DNA of 64,000 nucleotides. Source: a virus. The notes beneath the pieces were generated by a model, which had not been told where the DNA came from, made no database searches, and worked only from the letters and a program-made list of their open reading frames with translations. Positions 45,617 through 54,849 of this stretch are shown piece by piece. Location: positions 95,806 through 159,805 of IMG/VR virus record IMGVR_UViG_3300050821_018050; one strand, given 5' to 3'. A program made the translations under genes and the position numbers. The number at the start of each line of letters is the position of its first letter. The first letter of the stretch is position 1.

Positions 45617-46756
45617 TTATTTCGCTTTTTGTGAAAAGATATTATGAAATTCTGCGTCTGAAAGCGTACCTGATGGTTTTGTAGTATGGCTTGGATGAGT
45701 AGTCGGAGTTTGTGAGGTCATTGTTCCTGGAGCTACATATCCGGCTGTCTGATATCCAGGATTGACTGGAGCAGGCCCGGTTACGGGTGGAGCTGAATAA
45801 TTTTGCTGAGTTTGGTAAGTACCCTCCACCCCTTGAGCTGGAGATGATAAAGATGGCAATACTACATTTAAATTGCCATCACTAGTTTGCTCTACGCGAG
45901 GCACGGCTACGGCATTAGTGCCAGGAATAGCAACATTCATAGTAGGTTCGGGCTTTTTAGTAACGTCAGAACGTCCTACGATGCGATCCACCACTAAACC
46001 ACGTTGTTCTGCTGGAGCAATCGCAAGCAATTGGAGATCTTCCGCTGTTGGGATAACGTGAAGCGATACGAGATCTTCGGTTTCTGTACCTAAACGATTG
46101 ATAATATCTTGTGTCAATTCATGAACCTTAGCTTTTTCAACCATTTCTCCATTCATGTTGACCGATTCACGGAAAACATCTACTGAATAAGTCACATCAA
46201 CTTTGCGAGCGCCTTGAACGCGCTTGAAATTAAGGAAAATCCCGCGCATGCCAGTAATATCAATATTTTTTTGATTATATTCAGCAGCAAGAGCTTTTAG
46301 GCTTTGGAAGGCGGTGATCGGAAGAGCGAGTGTTCCAATTTGATTATCTTGAGTGATAACATTTACGTAGTATTTTTTACTTGGAGTAAAGGGTTTAATA
46401 TAGTTTTGATAAAAACCATCGAGCTGCTCTTCTGTAGCGCCAGCTTGTTTCATCATGTCTTGTTGAGCCTTGTACTCTTTTAATTTTTCAGCCAATGGAT
46501 CAACTACGCGAATAGTTTTAGTTTTCGCATCGAATTCCTCAATGCTAGAAAACCAACGAGTCTTACCATTTGAGTCCATGAAGTTTTGATAGACAGACCA
46601 ATATTTATAGTATTGACCCTTAGCCGCAAGTGAATGTAGAGGTGGCAGTACGCGGAAAATATTATTTCCATTATTTTTATCTGAAAGATAGTAGGTATTA
46701 CGTTTTTGGAAGCCTGATTGGCCGCCGAAGTTTGAGGATCCGATTTGAACTTGCAT
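45617..46756 (-). CDS. Probable single-stranded-DNA-binding protein, 379 aa
   Basis: Residues about 30-120 (NNIFRVLPPLHSLAAKGQYY, KYWSVYQNFMDSNGKTRWF) look like the N-terminal part of gp32-like DNA-binding proteins in other large phages, followed by a beta domain to about 250 and a Pro/Gln/Thr-rich disordered tail typical of SSBs. Its position between polymerase and recombinase fits. Lacks a clear acidic C-terminal tip. Confidence 0.55.
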   Translation of the reverse strand: MQVQIGSSNFGGQSGFQKRNTYYLSDKNNGNNIFRVLPPLHSLAAKGQYYKYWSVYQNFMDSNGKTRWFSSIEEFDAKTKTIRVVDPLAEKLKEYKAQQDMMKQAGATEEQLDGFYQNYIKPFTPSKKYYVNVITQDNQIGTLALPITAFQSLKALAAEYNQKNIDITGMRGIFLNFKRVQGARKVDVTYSVDVFRESVNMNGEMVEKAKVHELTQDIINRLGTETEDLVSLHVIPTAEDLQLLAIAPAEQRGLVVDRIVGRSDVTKKPEPTMNVAIPGTNAVAVPRVEQTSDGNLNVVLPSLSSPAQGVEGTYQTQQNYSAPPVTGPAPVNPGYQTAGYVAPGTMTSQTPTTHPSHTTKPSGTLSDAEFHNIFSQKAK

Positions 46757-46758
46757 TA

Positions 46759-47514
46759 TTACTCCAGTGTATTAGTAGTTTCTTTAGGTTTTTTAGTTTG
46801 TTTTGGTTTTAAGTCATTGAGGATGCCTTTTAAAGAACTGTTAATTCCGTGGAGGGCTCCTGCAACATCTTTTTCTGTTACTTCTGAATCAATATCTGCA
46901 GCCCGAACCGGAACTGGCAAAAATTGCGTTGGTGAATTCCTATGATTATAAATAATTACAGGAAAATTTTCGCCCGCAAACTTTTTTTCAAAAGCTTGTT
47001 TAGAAATTCTGCGAATCGCTGCTAGAGCATAAAGATCATTTCCAAATGTTCGGTCAATTAATAATTGGACAGATTCGCGAATCGGCAAGTTGGCAGCTTT
47101 GTCATTTGTTGAAAATTCAGGATTAGCTAAAGATTGAATACCAAGCTCTACTTTTAGTTTATTCAGCTCATCCATAAGCATTTCATACTCTTGATTTGAA
47201 AAGTTAGGGCGATGTGAGCGGCTTTTAATTGCGTTTGTTAATTCGTCTACAAGCCCTGTAAAATCATAAGTAATTATTCCAGATAATCGTGTTGCGATAT
47301 CAGAAAATTGCTTAGAATAATCACCCGAAAGAGCAATCACTTTTAATATTTTTGGAATATAATCGAGATATTCTGCTTCAGATTCTCGCATTAATCGTTG
47401 CCCATTGCGCTTAAGTGCAAATCCTCCTGCGGATACTGCTGGGGCCATTTCTTCCGGTACAATGTTTGCTTGTGCTTTTGCGTCTTTATATCGTTCTAAA
47501 ATTTCTTTTAACAT
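46759..47514 (-). CDS. Unknown replication-cluster protein, 251 aa
   Basis: Helical N-terminal two thirds (LMDELNKLKVELGIQSLANP) and a charged tail (ILNDLKPKQTKKPKE). Lies between the DnaE polymerase and the probable SSB. No motif recognised. Confidence 0.75.
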   Translation of the reverse strand: MLKEILERYKDAKAQANIVPEEMAPAVSAGGFALKRNGQRLMRESEAEYLDYIPKILKVIALSGDYSKQFSDIATRLSGIITYDFTGLVDELTNAIKSRSHRPNFSNQEYEMLMDELNKLKVELGIQSLANPEFSTNDKAANLPIRESVQLLIDRTFGNDLYALAAIRRISKQAFEKKFAGENFPVIIYNHRNSPTQFLPVPVRAADIDSEVTEKDVAGALHGINSSLKGILNDLKPKQTKKPKETTNTLE

Positions 47515-47548
47515 TATTTGATCTCCATTTGGTATATTACCATAATTT

Positions 47549-50500
47549 TTATATTGTGCTTAAAGATTTAATTTGTTCGCGGGTGATTAATGGGGTAACT
47601 GCTTTTAACCGTACTTCCCATTGGCCATTCTTTTTATTATACCCTCCGTGATATATTAACATACAAACTAATCCTTTAAATCCGCTTTCTGCTTTTGTTT
47701 CACCATACTTAGGCCAAACAACTTCTTCGTAAAAGAGTCCTCCTACGTCTACAGACATTTGATTTCTACTTTTAGATTTATTGGCATAATCTTTAATTTT
47801 TTCATCGATTATATATCCGATCATTCCGATCGTCTTTCCTTCCTGGAACCGCCCACCTTCTACAAGTACCTTGAACGTATCAAAATAGGTGCCATTTATT
47901 ACGTCAATTTGCTGGTCGCTACGACCATAAATATATGTATTAAATTCATCACACCATTTCCATTTCCACATCTGATAGCCCCCAGCGGTTACCAATTCGC
48001 CGCCTCTATTAGGCAAAACGATCGGGCGTAAGTCTTCGGAATAAACCTGTACGAGTTGTTTTTTGATGAGATATCTTCCAAGATCTCCAAGCCCTATGTA
48101 TTTTTCAGGCACTGCTTGTTTCTTTTTGCCTTTTGTTTTGGCCAAAAGCTCTTCGAATAAATCCAATTTTTCAACTAATTGCAACGGATTTGGCATTAAT
48201 TCATCTAATAGGCCGGAAACAATTAATTTTCTAACCATTTCTTCGGTTACGGGTGCCCGACCATTTTCACCTTTAGACTGGGTCACGGTTACAAAATGCT
48301 CGAAATCTTTATACGGGGCATTTTTAACAATATGCTCGTAAGTTTTTTCACCCAAGCCTTTAATAATAGAAAACGGTGCCACTAATCTATCGCCCAAAAT
48401 TTGAAATTCATCTGAAGAATTATTTACGGATGGTAAATCTGTAAAATCACTTACATAGCGCCAAAATTTAGAGGCCAGCTCATCGCGACTAGCGTTAGAC
48501 AGAATGGCTTTCCACCAGTCTAAAGAGTAATTTGTTTTCAAATACATACATGCATAAGCGGTATATGCATATGAAATCGCATGCGATTTATTAAAAGAGT
48601 ATTTTGCAGACGCCATGATTTGTTTCATCAACAAATCAGCCTGATATTCACTCCATCCACGGTTCAAGCAAGCTGTTTTAAGTCTAAGTGAGCATTCTAA
48701 AAGAGTTTTTTCATCTTTTTTCCCGATGGCTCGTCTAACCGATTCAGCCTCTTCATAAGACATTCCGCCAATGTCCCGGAAAATTTGTAAGGTTTGTTCT
48801 TGGTAAAGAGCGATTGCATTGGTTTCACCAAGAATATGCTCTACGTCTGGATGCACAAAGTTAGGTCTCTCTAATCCTTGTGCGCATGAAACGAATACTT
48901 GCTCAAGCGTTCTGCCATCTTCTGATGGAGCGTCAAGGGTTCCGGGACGATAAAGCGCGGTTACACTGGCCAAGGCTTCCAAATTTTTTGGTTTAATTGC
49001 AATCAACCCTGGGCGGACCGTGGGGGTGTCGAATTGAAATACTGCCTCAGATTTTCCTGCAGCAAAATTTTCCCAACATTTTGGATCATCTGGTAAATTA
49101 TATGGGTCAAGGCGTATGCCAGTTCTTTGATAAATAGAACGAATACATGCTTGAATATCTCTCAAAGTATTTAAGCCTAAGAAATCGAATTTAATACCAC
49201 CGGCAGCTTCTACCGATTTAGGGGTAAATCCCGTTAATCTTGTACCATTTAAAGTAATGACGGGCATTACATCTTGAATTGGAACCGGAGCGATAATGGT
49301 GCCGCACGCATGAGAGCCGCGACTACGCTGAATGCCTAGCATTTCAGTTACAGCAGCCCATACAGCCGGATTATCTTGTGCATACTGCTGTAACTTACTA
49401 TTTTGTTCGAATAAACCGGCATGATGAACGTCGGCTTCATCTTTATACCCAAAAACAAACTCAAAGTCATTAACGCCTTGCGGAGTAACAGGAAGCGTTT
49501 TGGTAAAGGCTTCTGTGGATGCTCGAACTTCACCGTAAATGTGACGCTCGGCATCTTTAATCGCTGACTTAATACGCAAGAGCTGCTCTGTACTGATACG
49601 ACAAAAACGATCCCCATATTTTTTCTCCAAATACTCAAATACCGCCCCCTGATCAGAAATATCGATATCTGCGTCTGGCATTGATTTGGAACGAATCCGG
49701 CCTGGAGTAATGAAACGCTCCCAGCTTAAGTTATGTTTAAGGGGGTTAATTGCAGAAATACCCAGCAGATACAACATCAAAGATCCGCCGCCAGATCCCC
49801 GAAGATTAATTAAAATGTCATTTTCTTTGCAGTGTCGTGCGACATCTTCGACAATATCCATATATGGAATCAAATTAATCTCACCATTATTGGTCAAATC
49901 GTTGATTTCTTTTTTGAGTCGTTCAACCATTTCTTGGTTTTGCCAGTCCATTCGATTATGATAATCAATTTTTTGCTTTAATTCGCTCATCCAATTAGGT
50001 GAAGGAACATCTAAAAGCCAGCGGGTCTTATTTGTCGGCATTTTAAAGTCATTGAAGCGGCTGGCCCAGTCATAGGAGTTTTCGACCCAAGCATTAAATT
50101 CAGGGCGCTCAACGCCGATCTGAAGGTGAAGGGCTTCGTAGGATTCTTCAGAGGTAAGAAGATGGTAAGAGTTATAGAATCTCCATGCTTCGTCCCCGTT
50201 ACTGAGACGCGCATCTTGTGTGGCTTTTTGTTCCGGGTTTGCAAAGTGACTGTCCAGCGAAACGAGGACTTTATCAGAATACTTTTTTGCCAATCGGCAT
50301 ACGAATGTATTAACGTATTTTTGAATATCGCCGTCTGGCCATTGAGGTTTGCATTCATTGAGTCTAAAAACTCCAGTACCCTCTTCGCGAATATTGTTAT
50401 CGTCATATTTTGGTCTAATCCAATCATGTGTGGTTGAATGTGGAAATACTTCTACGAAAAAATCATTAATTCCGCCCAATTCGCGCAAATTTTGATAATA

Positions 50501-51115
50501 AATCTCAGCTTGAGATTCGCTAGCCTCAAGAATACCATCTCGGGATCCCATTAATGTTTTGCCGATCATGCCAACCAAGCAACTTGAGCCAACAGTAATT
50601 TGGCCTTTCATTGCGTAAATTTCTTCGAATAAAGCTACTGGTTTTACTTCTCCGTACCGAACGATTGCCCGAGCGTTCATTTTGGGAGATAATTTACAAA
50701 AATATTCATAGGCTGCATAAGTCTTAAAATGAATAGTCATATGAAAATAGAAATCATGAACCTTACGTTCAATTTCAGCTAAAACTTTTTCTTCATTGAT
50801 TTTAAGATATGGATCTTTCAGGCGGGATTTAAATAATGGATTTTTTGTTTTCCATGCATTCAAATAGGCTTGCCTAATGGCGTCAGCCTGTGGATGAGCT
50901 AAATACAACTCAATGCCAATGATGGGTTTAAGTCCATGCTTTGGTGCTTCTGTGTATAACTTCATAGCAGATGACATGTTTCCATGCTCTGTTAAAGTAA
51001 TGTGAGAAGAACCCATCTCTGCTGTGCGCTCGCATAATTGAGCAACGGTAGCGGCTCCATCCAGACTATCGTCAGAATGACCGTGAAAATTATTTAATTG
51101 CCTAAAGTCACACAT
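47549..51115 (-). CDS. dnaE: DNA polymerase III alpha subunit (DnaE-type), 1,188 aa
   Basis: N-terminal PHP domain with FHGHSDDSLDGAATV (about 9-23) and TLTEHGNMSSA (about 37-47). The polymerase palm has SMPDADIDISD (about 475), the DnaE catalytic Asp pair, and the later region NKSHAISYAYTAY (about 855) is a family landmark. C-terminal 200 residues include an OB-type region. Full bacterial length. Replicates the phage genome; most large phages use family A or B enzymes instead. Confidence 0.9.
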   Translation of the reverse strand: MCDFRQLNNFHGHSDDSLDGAATVAQLCERTAEMGSSHITLTEHGNMSSAMKLYTEAPKHGLKPIIGIELYLAHPQADAIRQAYLNAWKTKNPLFKSRLKDPYLKINEEKVLAEIERKVHDFYFHMTIHFKTYAAYEYFCKLSPKMNARAIVRYGEVKPVALFEEIYAMKGQITVGSSCLVGMIGKTLMGSRDGILEASESQAEIYYQNLRELGGINDFFVEVFPHSTTHDWIRPKYDDNNIREEGTGVFRLNECKPQWPDGDIQKYVNTFVCRLAKKYSDKVLVSLDSHFANPEQKATQDARLSNGDEAWRFYNSYHLLTSEESYEALHLQIGVERPEFNAWVENSYDWASRFNDFKMPTNKTRWLLDVPSPNWMSELKQKIDYHNRMDWQNQEMVERLKKEINDLTNNGEINLIPYMDIVEDVARHCKENDILINLRGSGGGSLMLYLLGISAINPLKHNLSWERFITPGRIRSKSMPDADIDISDQGAVFEYLEKKYGDRFCRISTEQLLRIKSAIKDAERHIYGEVRASTEAFTKTLPVTPQGVNDFEFVFGYKDEADVHHAGLFEQNSKLQQYAQDNPAVWAAVTEMLGIQRSRGSHACGTIIAPVPIQDVMPVITLNGTRLTGFTPKSVEAAGGIKFDFLGLNTLRDIQACIRSIYQRTGIRLDPYNLPDDPKCWENFAAGKSEAVFQFDTPTVRPGLIAIKPKNLEALASVTALYRPGTLDAPSEDGRTLEQVFVSCAQGLERPNFVHPDVEHILGETNAIALYQEQTLQIFRDIGGMSYEEAESVRRAIGKKDEKTLLECSLRLKTACLNRGWSEYQADLLMKQIMASAKYSFNKSHAISYAYTAYACMYLKTNYSLDWWKAILSNASRDELASKFWRYVSDFTDLPSVNNSSDEFQILGDRLVAPFSIIKGLGEKTYEHIVKNAPYKDFEHFVTVTQSKGENGRAPVTEEMVRKLIVSGLLDELMPNPLQLVEKLDLFEELLAKTKGKKKQAVPEKYIGLGDLGRYLIKKQLVQVYSEDLRPIVLPNRGGELVTAGGYQMWKWKWCDEFNTYIYGRSDQQIDVINGTYFDTFKVLVEGGRFQEGKTIGMIGYIIDEKIKDYANKSKSRNQMSVDVGGLFYEEVVWPKYGETKAESGFKGLVCMLIYHGGYNKKNGQWEVRLKAVTPLITREQIKSLSTI

Positions 51116-51124
51116 TCATAATCC

Positions 51125-51349
51125 TTACACGCCGAAGGATTTTTGTAATTTCCTTATAGCGCTTTTGTGTAGTTTTTCTAGCGTTTCCGGCGTAATATGC
51201 ATCGCCTTGCAAATTATCGTATCCGGTACACCATCCGGGTAATCTTCGACTAATTGCTTTATTGAATTATCATACTTCGGAAAATCGATATAATCAACAT
51301 CGTTTTGAATTCTATTAGAAACCGCTATTTTATCCTTAGATATTTTCAT
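51125..51349 (-). CDS. Sigma region-4-like small protein, 74 aa
   Basis: C-terminal half (DGVPDTIICKAMHITPETLE then KLHKSAIRKLQKSF, about 39-72) has the helix-turn-helix layout of sigma-70 region 4, which contacts the -35 box. Too short for a complete sigma factor. Could redirect RNA polymerase or bind the beta flap. It is the best candidate here for reading an unusual promoter such as the CCTAATATT motif. Confidence 0.6.
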   Translation of the reverse strand: MKISKDKIAVSNRIQNDVDYIDFPKYDNSIKQLVEDYPDGVPDTIICKAMHITPETLEKLHKSAIRKLQKSFGV

Positions 51350-51726
51350 GGTTTTTTAAACTCCAAAACTTTAAGAGAAACCACTTCTCGCTGAGCGTAT
51401 AAAGCTTCCACATGTTTTTCGATTTCAGAAATTTGTTTTTGAATAGCATTTAGTCTTTCTCGCAAGGTGTGAGCATCTTTTTGTAAAGATGCCATTGATT
51501 TTTTAATATTTCGTAATTCATTCAAAGAAACGCATTTAGCTTTTCTTTTTAAATACCCTAAAGTTTCCTGTAGTTGCGCTATATGTGCATCAGCTGAATC
51601 AACCAAACCGCGAGCTGAGATTCCTTGAAGCTTTAATTTACGAATATCTACTCTTGCTGCCTCGATTTTTACGATCAGCTCTTCTTCAAAAATATTAGTG
51701 CCAGTTGGTACAGCCCACAAAGTCAC
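51346..51726 (-). CDS. Coiled-coil protein, 126 aa
   Basis: Two long heptad helices (about 18-60 and 70-110: SMASLQKDAHTLRERLNAIQ, KQISEIEKHVEALYAQREVV). ATGA-type overlaps with both neighbours suggest a complex with the sigma-like and zinc-ribbon proteins. Confidence 0.75.
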   Translation of the reverse strand: MTLWAVPTGTNIFEEELIVKIEAARVDIRKLKLQGISARGLVDSADAHIAQLQETLGYLKRKAKCVSLNELRNIKKSMASLQKDAHTLRERLNAIQKQISEIEKHVEALYAQREVVSLKVLEFKKP

Positions 51727-52046
51727 GATCTCTCCCTATGTCCACAATCTTTACAAATAAGGATTTTAGTCCTTGGAGTATCCAATAAAAATACTTTTTT
51801 AGACTTGCACGCCTTACAGGATGTCTTAGAGTCGGACTTTTCCACGGGAACCTTCTTTAATTTTGGCTCTTTCGGAATCGTCGAAACTATAATTTCCAGT
51901 TTTTTGATCGTTTTGCGCAAAGAAATATTTTCGGTATTCAAACCATCATTTTCTTTCGCAATTTCTCGTAGTTCTTTTTCTAAGTCAGTGATTGATTTCT
52001 GACCACGACCGCGAGAAGTAGATGCACGCTTAACTGATTTAGACAT
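51723..52046 (-). CDS. Zinc-ribbon protein, 107 aa
   Basis: N-terminal coiled coil (DLEKELREIAKENDGLNTEN) and C-terminal ribbon SCKACKSKKVFLLDTPRTKI then LICKDCGHRERS (about 79-105), the CxxC...CxxC pattern of TFIIS-type ribbons. Likely contacts nucleic acid or RNA polymerase. Basic N-terminus. Confidence 0.75.
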   Translation of the reverse strand: MSKSVKRASTSRGRGQKSITDLEKELREIAKENDGLNTENISLRKTIKKLEIIVSTIPKEPKLKKVPVEKSDSKTSCKACKSKKVFLLDTPRTKILICKDCGHRERS

Positions 52047-52062
52047 CAGTTATATTATACCA

Positions 52063-52521
52063 TTATTTCTTTATTTCTATGTGACCATTTAGATAATCGA
52101 TCGCATTATTCAAATAATTAACGGAATCTTTTAATAAACCGATGCCACGATTGCAGTCGCCACATAGTAAACCTCTAACTTTACCTGTTTTATGGCAATG
52201 GTCTACTTGTAAAGTTTTATTAGAAGGGGTTTTACAAATAAGGCAGGTTCCATTTTGAGATTTTAAAATAACTTCATATTGATCGATATCAATACCATAG
52301 CGAATCTTCATTTTGTATGAAATCTTTTTTCTTTTAACCTCTGGTTTTTGAAGTGATTTTTTGCCATTTAACAAAGCCGCTTCTCGATTATTTTTAGACC
52401 ATTCGCATGCCTGTTTACTATGACATTTTCTACACCAAGTACTATGACCGTCTTTGTATTCTTTGTGCTGCGGGAACTCTGATAATCCAAAGATACCATA
52501 GCATTTTGTACAAGTTTTCAT
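52063..52521 (-). CDS. Endonuclease VII-like HNH nuclease, 152 aa
   Basis: N-terminal CTKCYGIFGLSEF ... CRKCHSKQ zinc pairs (about 3-35), then YGIDIDQYEVILKSQNGTCL (about 75-94), CKTPSN, and the HNH core VDHCHKTGKVRGLLCGDCNR (about 108-127). The recombination endonuclease VII family (T4 gp49) cuts branched DNA; relatives act as homing nucleases. The extra N-terminal zinc region suggests a homing type. Confidence 0.85.
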   Translation of the reverse strand: MKTCTKCYGIFGLSEFPQHKEYKDGHSTWCRKCHSKQACEWSKNNREAALLNGKKSLQKPEVKRKKISYKMKIRYGIDIDQYEVILKSQNGTCLICKTPSNKTLQVDHCHKTGKVRGLLCGDCNRGIGLLKDSVNYLNNAIDYLNGHIEIKK

Positions 52522-54257
52522 TTTTTTGTTTTTTTAGATTTATTTGGTTGAAATTTACCTTTGATGATCATATACAATTGTTTTTGTCCACCTTTATAAA
52601 CCGCTCCTGAACATAGTATCCAATTTGCTGGACCTAAGTTGTATCCATGACGAGGTTTGCTCATATGTCCAACTGTAAACGCATCATGGTAAATACTAGG
52701 TACATGGGTATGAGCAGTCATGGCGTTGCCGTAAGCTAACTCGTGGCCCTGTTTGCTTCCCCGCGAGCCGCCTACCCCCAGATGCCCATGGGCATTCATT
52801 TGAACGCCTTCTATAAAGTCATCTTCATTACAGTCAGACCAAATCATGCGTTTTTCTGGATCCAGATATTCTTGTAATGCATTTTTCCCGTCTAATTCCA
52901 TAACAACCATACGATGGCCAATATCGTAATTAGCTGGACAGTCGCCTTGGTAAGCTCCTCGCTCTAAGTATTGGTTCACATGATCTGGATGATTTGATGC
53001 TGTAGCGATCAGTTTAGCGTCTTTTGGGGCCTTATCCCAGATTTCTTTCAAAACCCCTTTAGCATATTCGATTTCAGTTGGAAGATCTCTGAATTGACTT
53101 GGATTCTTAGCCCGAGTTAATCGCTTTTTCTCAGTATGATGAGAAATTGAAGCTCCATCAAAAAAATCTTCAAAATAAATACGTTTAGGCTTAATTATAT
53201 CCCAAAGATCATACATAGCGGCGAGAGCTTCTCGATCTTCATGGCCTGGGTGTAAATCACCCATCTTAAAAGCTTCGGCCCGTTCTTCAGTGATAGAACC
53301 ATCGGCGTGATATCTGGTACCGAGATCAATAAATGATCCATTATTAACATCAAATTGAACCTGGCGAATGTAAAATACCCCACCTTCAATCTGCACGATG
53401 AGTCCGCCTAATTTATGATCTTCTTGTGCGATCATACCGATACGATTCCGAAGATATGAGGGTTTGGTAATTGCCCCTGTCGAATGAATAATTCTTGGAT
53501 GAGAAGCATTGCCGGTTGGCACAACATCAAGCATTTGCTTCGAATGTGCTATGATCAAAGAGGTCTTAAAACGCTTTATTTCACTCCCTTGTTCACCATT
53601 GTTCGTATATTTATGAACCTTTAACCGGCGTAACCCCGTAATCGGGTTTATTTGTTGAGGATTAATATACGCATCAATAGCTTTTAAATGAGAATTGAAT
53701 GTGTATTCTGTTGCGAAACTGTCAATATATTTTTGAAACACTGGATCATAATGTCGTGGTTGAGACTTTAAAGCCTTAATATGCGCTGGCATAGGCAAAA
53801 TAACTAGTTTGGCATTATGACGTTTTAAAAAGTTTTCAGTGGCGTCTAAACCCGGCTGAAAGACATTTTTACCGGTGACATGTTTATTATTTTCAGCATC
53901 AATTAATTGATCTTGGGTCCAATCCAAGGAAGAGGTTGGCGCTGCTGCAGTGATAAAAAACGTACCATCTTGATAATCATTTTTCTTAACGATTGAGCCG
54001 ATACCATCCCTGGTAAAATCGGCCATGGGATGCGGTTCATCTTTAGCAGTGCTTTCTTCCATTAACTTTGCGAAACCCCCATATTTACGAATTTCCCATT
54101 CAGTAATATCTTCACCTACATGAGGCCAAAAATGGTTAGCTTCTAATTTTAAAATTCCGACTTTTTCTTTTTTAGACGCTACTCCTACTACTTTATTGAA
54201 TGATTTTAAAACTTGCTCGTAAGTACGGGGTTTCAGACTAGGCTTGGATTTGCTCAC
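52518..54257 (-). CDS. Calcineurin-like metallophosphoesterase (T5 A1-like), 579 aa
   Basis: Metal-site motifs are spread across the chain: FKMGDLHPGHEDREA (about 320), KRIYFEDFFDGASISHH (about 350), NHPDHVNQYLERG (about 415) and HAHGHLGVGG ... MTAHTHVPSIY (about 485-530). Layout and length resemble the T5 A1 protein, which acts in early host-DNA breakdown and takeover; the likeness is from memory and needs a search. Possible nuclease or phosphodiesterase. Confidence 0.6.
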   Translation of the reverse strand: MSKSKPSLKPRTYEQVLKSFNKVVGVASKKEKVGILKLEANHFWPHVGEDITEWEIRKYGGFAKLMEESTAKDEPHPMADFTRDGIGSIVKKNDYQDGTFFITAAAPTSSLDWTQDQLIDAENNKHVTGKNVFQPGLDATENFLKRHNAKLVILPMPAHIKALKSQPRHYDPVFQKYIDSFATEYTFNSHLKAIDAYINPQQINPITGLRRLKVHKYTNNGEQGSEIKRFKTSLIIAHSKQMLDVVPTGNASHPRIIHSTGAITKPSYLRNRIGMIAQEDHKLGGLIVQIEGGVFYIRQVQFDVNNGSFIDLGTRYHADGSITEERAEAFKMGDLHPGHEDREALAAMYDLWDIIKPKRIYFEDFFDGASISHHTEKKRLTRAKNPSQFRDLPTEIEYAKGVLKEIWDKAPKDAKLIATASNHPDHVNQYLERGAYQGDCPANYDIGHRMVVMELDGKNALQEYLDPEKRMIWSDCNEDDFIEGVQMNAHGHLGVGGSRGSKQGHELAYGNAMTAHTHVPSIYHDAFTVGHMSKPRHGYNLGPANWILCSGAVYKGGQKQLYMIIKGKFQPNKSKKTKK

Positions 54258-54840
54258 TCAAAGACTCCATTCGTGTGTGTGAATATACTTCAATAATATT
54301 AAGTACCGAATACACACTATCGCCATCATTCTTGTAAGTCACTGAATCTCCAACGGTACGTCCGAGTAAATCTTGCACAAGTTGTTTTCTTGTCATTGCT
54401 GCCGTCAAATCAACAATCAAATAACTTGAAACTAATGCAGATCTTGATGGATCATTTGCGTCAAGATCTGTTCGAGAAACAACTATCAAAGATTCTGGGT
54501 TAATTGGATTTTTATCCGCATAGATAGCTCCAGCTTCTAGTAAAGAATCAACTAGACGTTTTTCATTTTTGTCGTCATTTGCCTGCTTCTGGTTCATAAG
54601 TTCCATGCCAGTAAGGACATTTTTATTTACTAAAACATCGCCCAAAGCGCTAACGGTTTTTGCTAGCGAGGCCAGCGATTCATTTGCATCTCTATTTTGT
54701 TCCGCTAAGGTAATCATGCTGTTGCCCAAATCCGACAAAGATTTCCTTACCATCTCCGTAAGTCCTTGCAATCCATTAATTTGTTCCTTTAATGATTCAA
54801 TTTCTTTTTCATTATTTTCAATGCGTTCATGTGTACTCAT
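54238..54840 (-). CDS. Coiled-coil protein, 200 aa
   Basis: Residues about 1-80 form a continuous coiled coil (HERIENNEKEIESLKEQING), then a folded segment ending VYSVLNIIEVYSHTRMESL. Overlaps the phosphoesterase gene by 20 bases, so translation is probably coupled. Function unknown. Confidence 0.75.
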   Translation of the reverse strand: MSTHERIENNEKEIESLKEQINGLQGLTEMVRKSLSDLGNSMITLAEQNRDANESLASLAKTVSALGDVLVNKNVLTGMELMNQKQANDDKNEKRLVDSLLEAGAIYADKNPINPESLIVVSRTDLDANDPSRSALVSSYLIVDLTAAMTRKQLVQDLLGRTVGDSVTYKNDGDSVYSVLNIIEVYSHTRMESLSEQIQA

Positions 54841-54849
54841 TTATTTCTC

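Noticed and set aside
50011-50427. 138-codon minus frame inside dnaE
   Set aside because: Different phase of a gene whose own frame carries the PHP and palm motifs.
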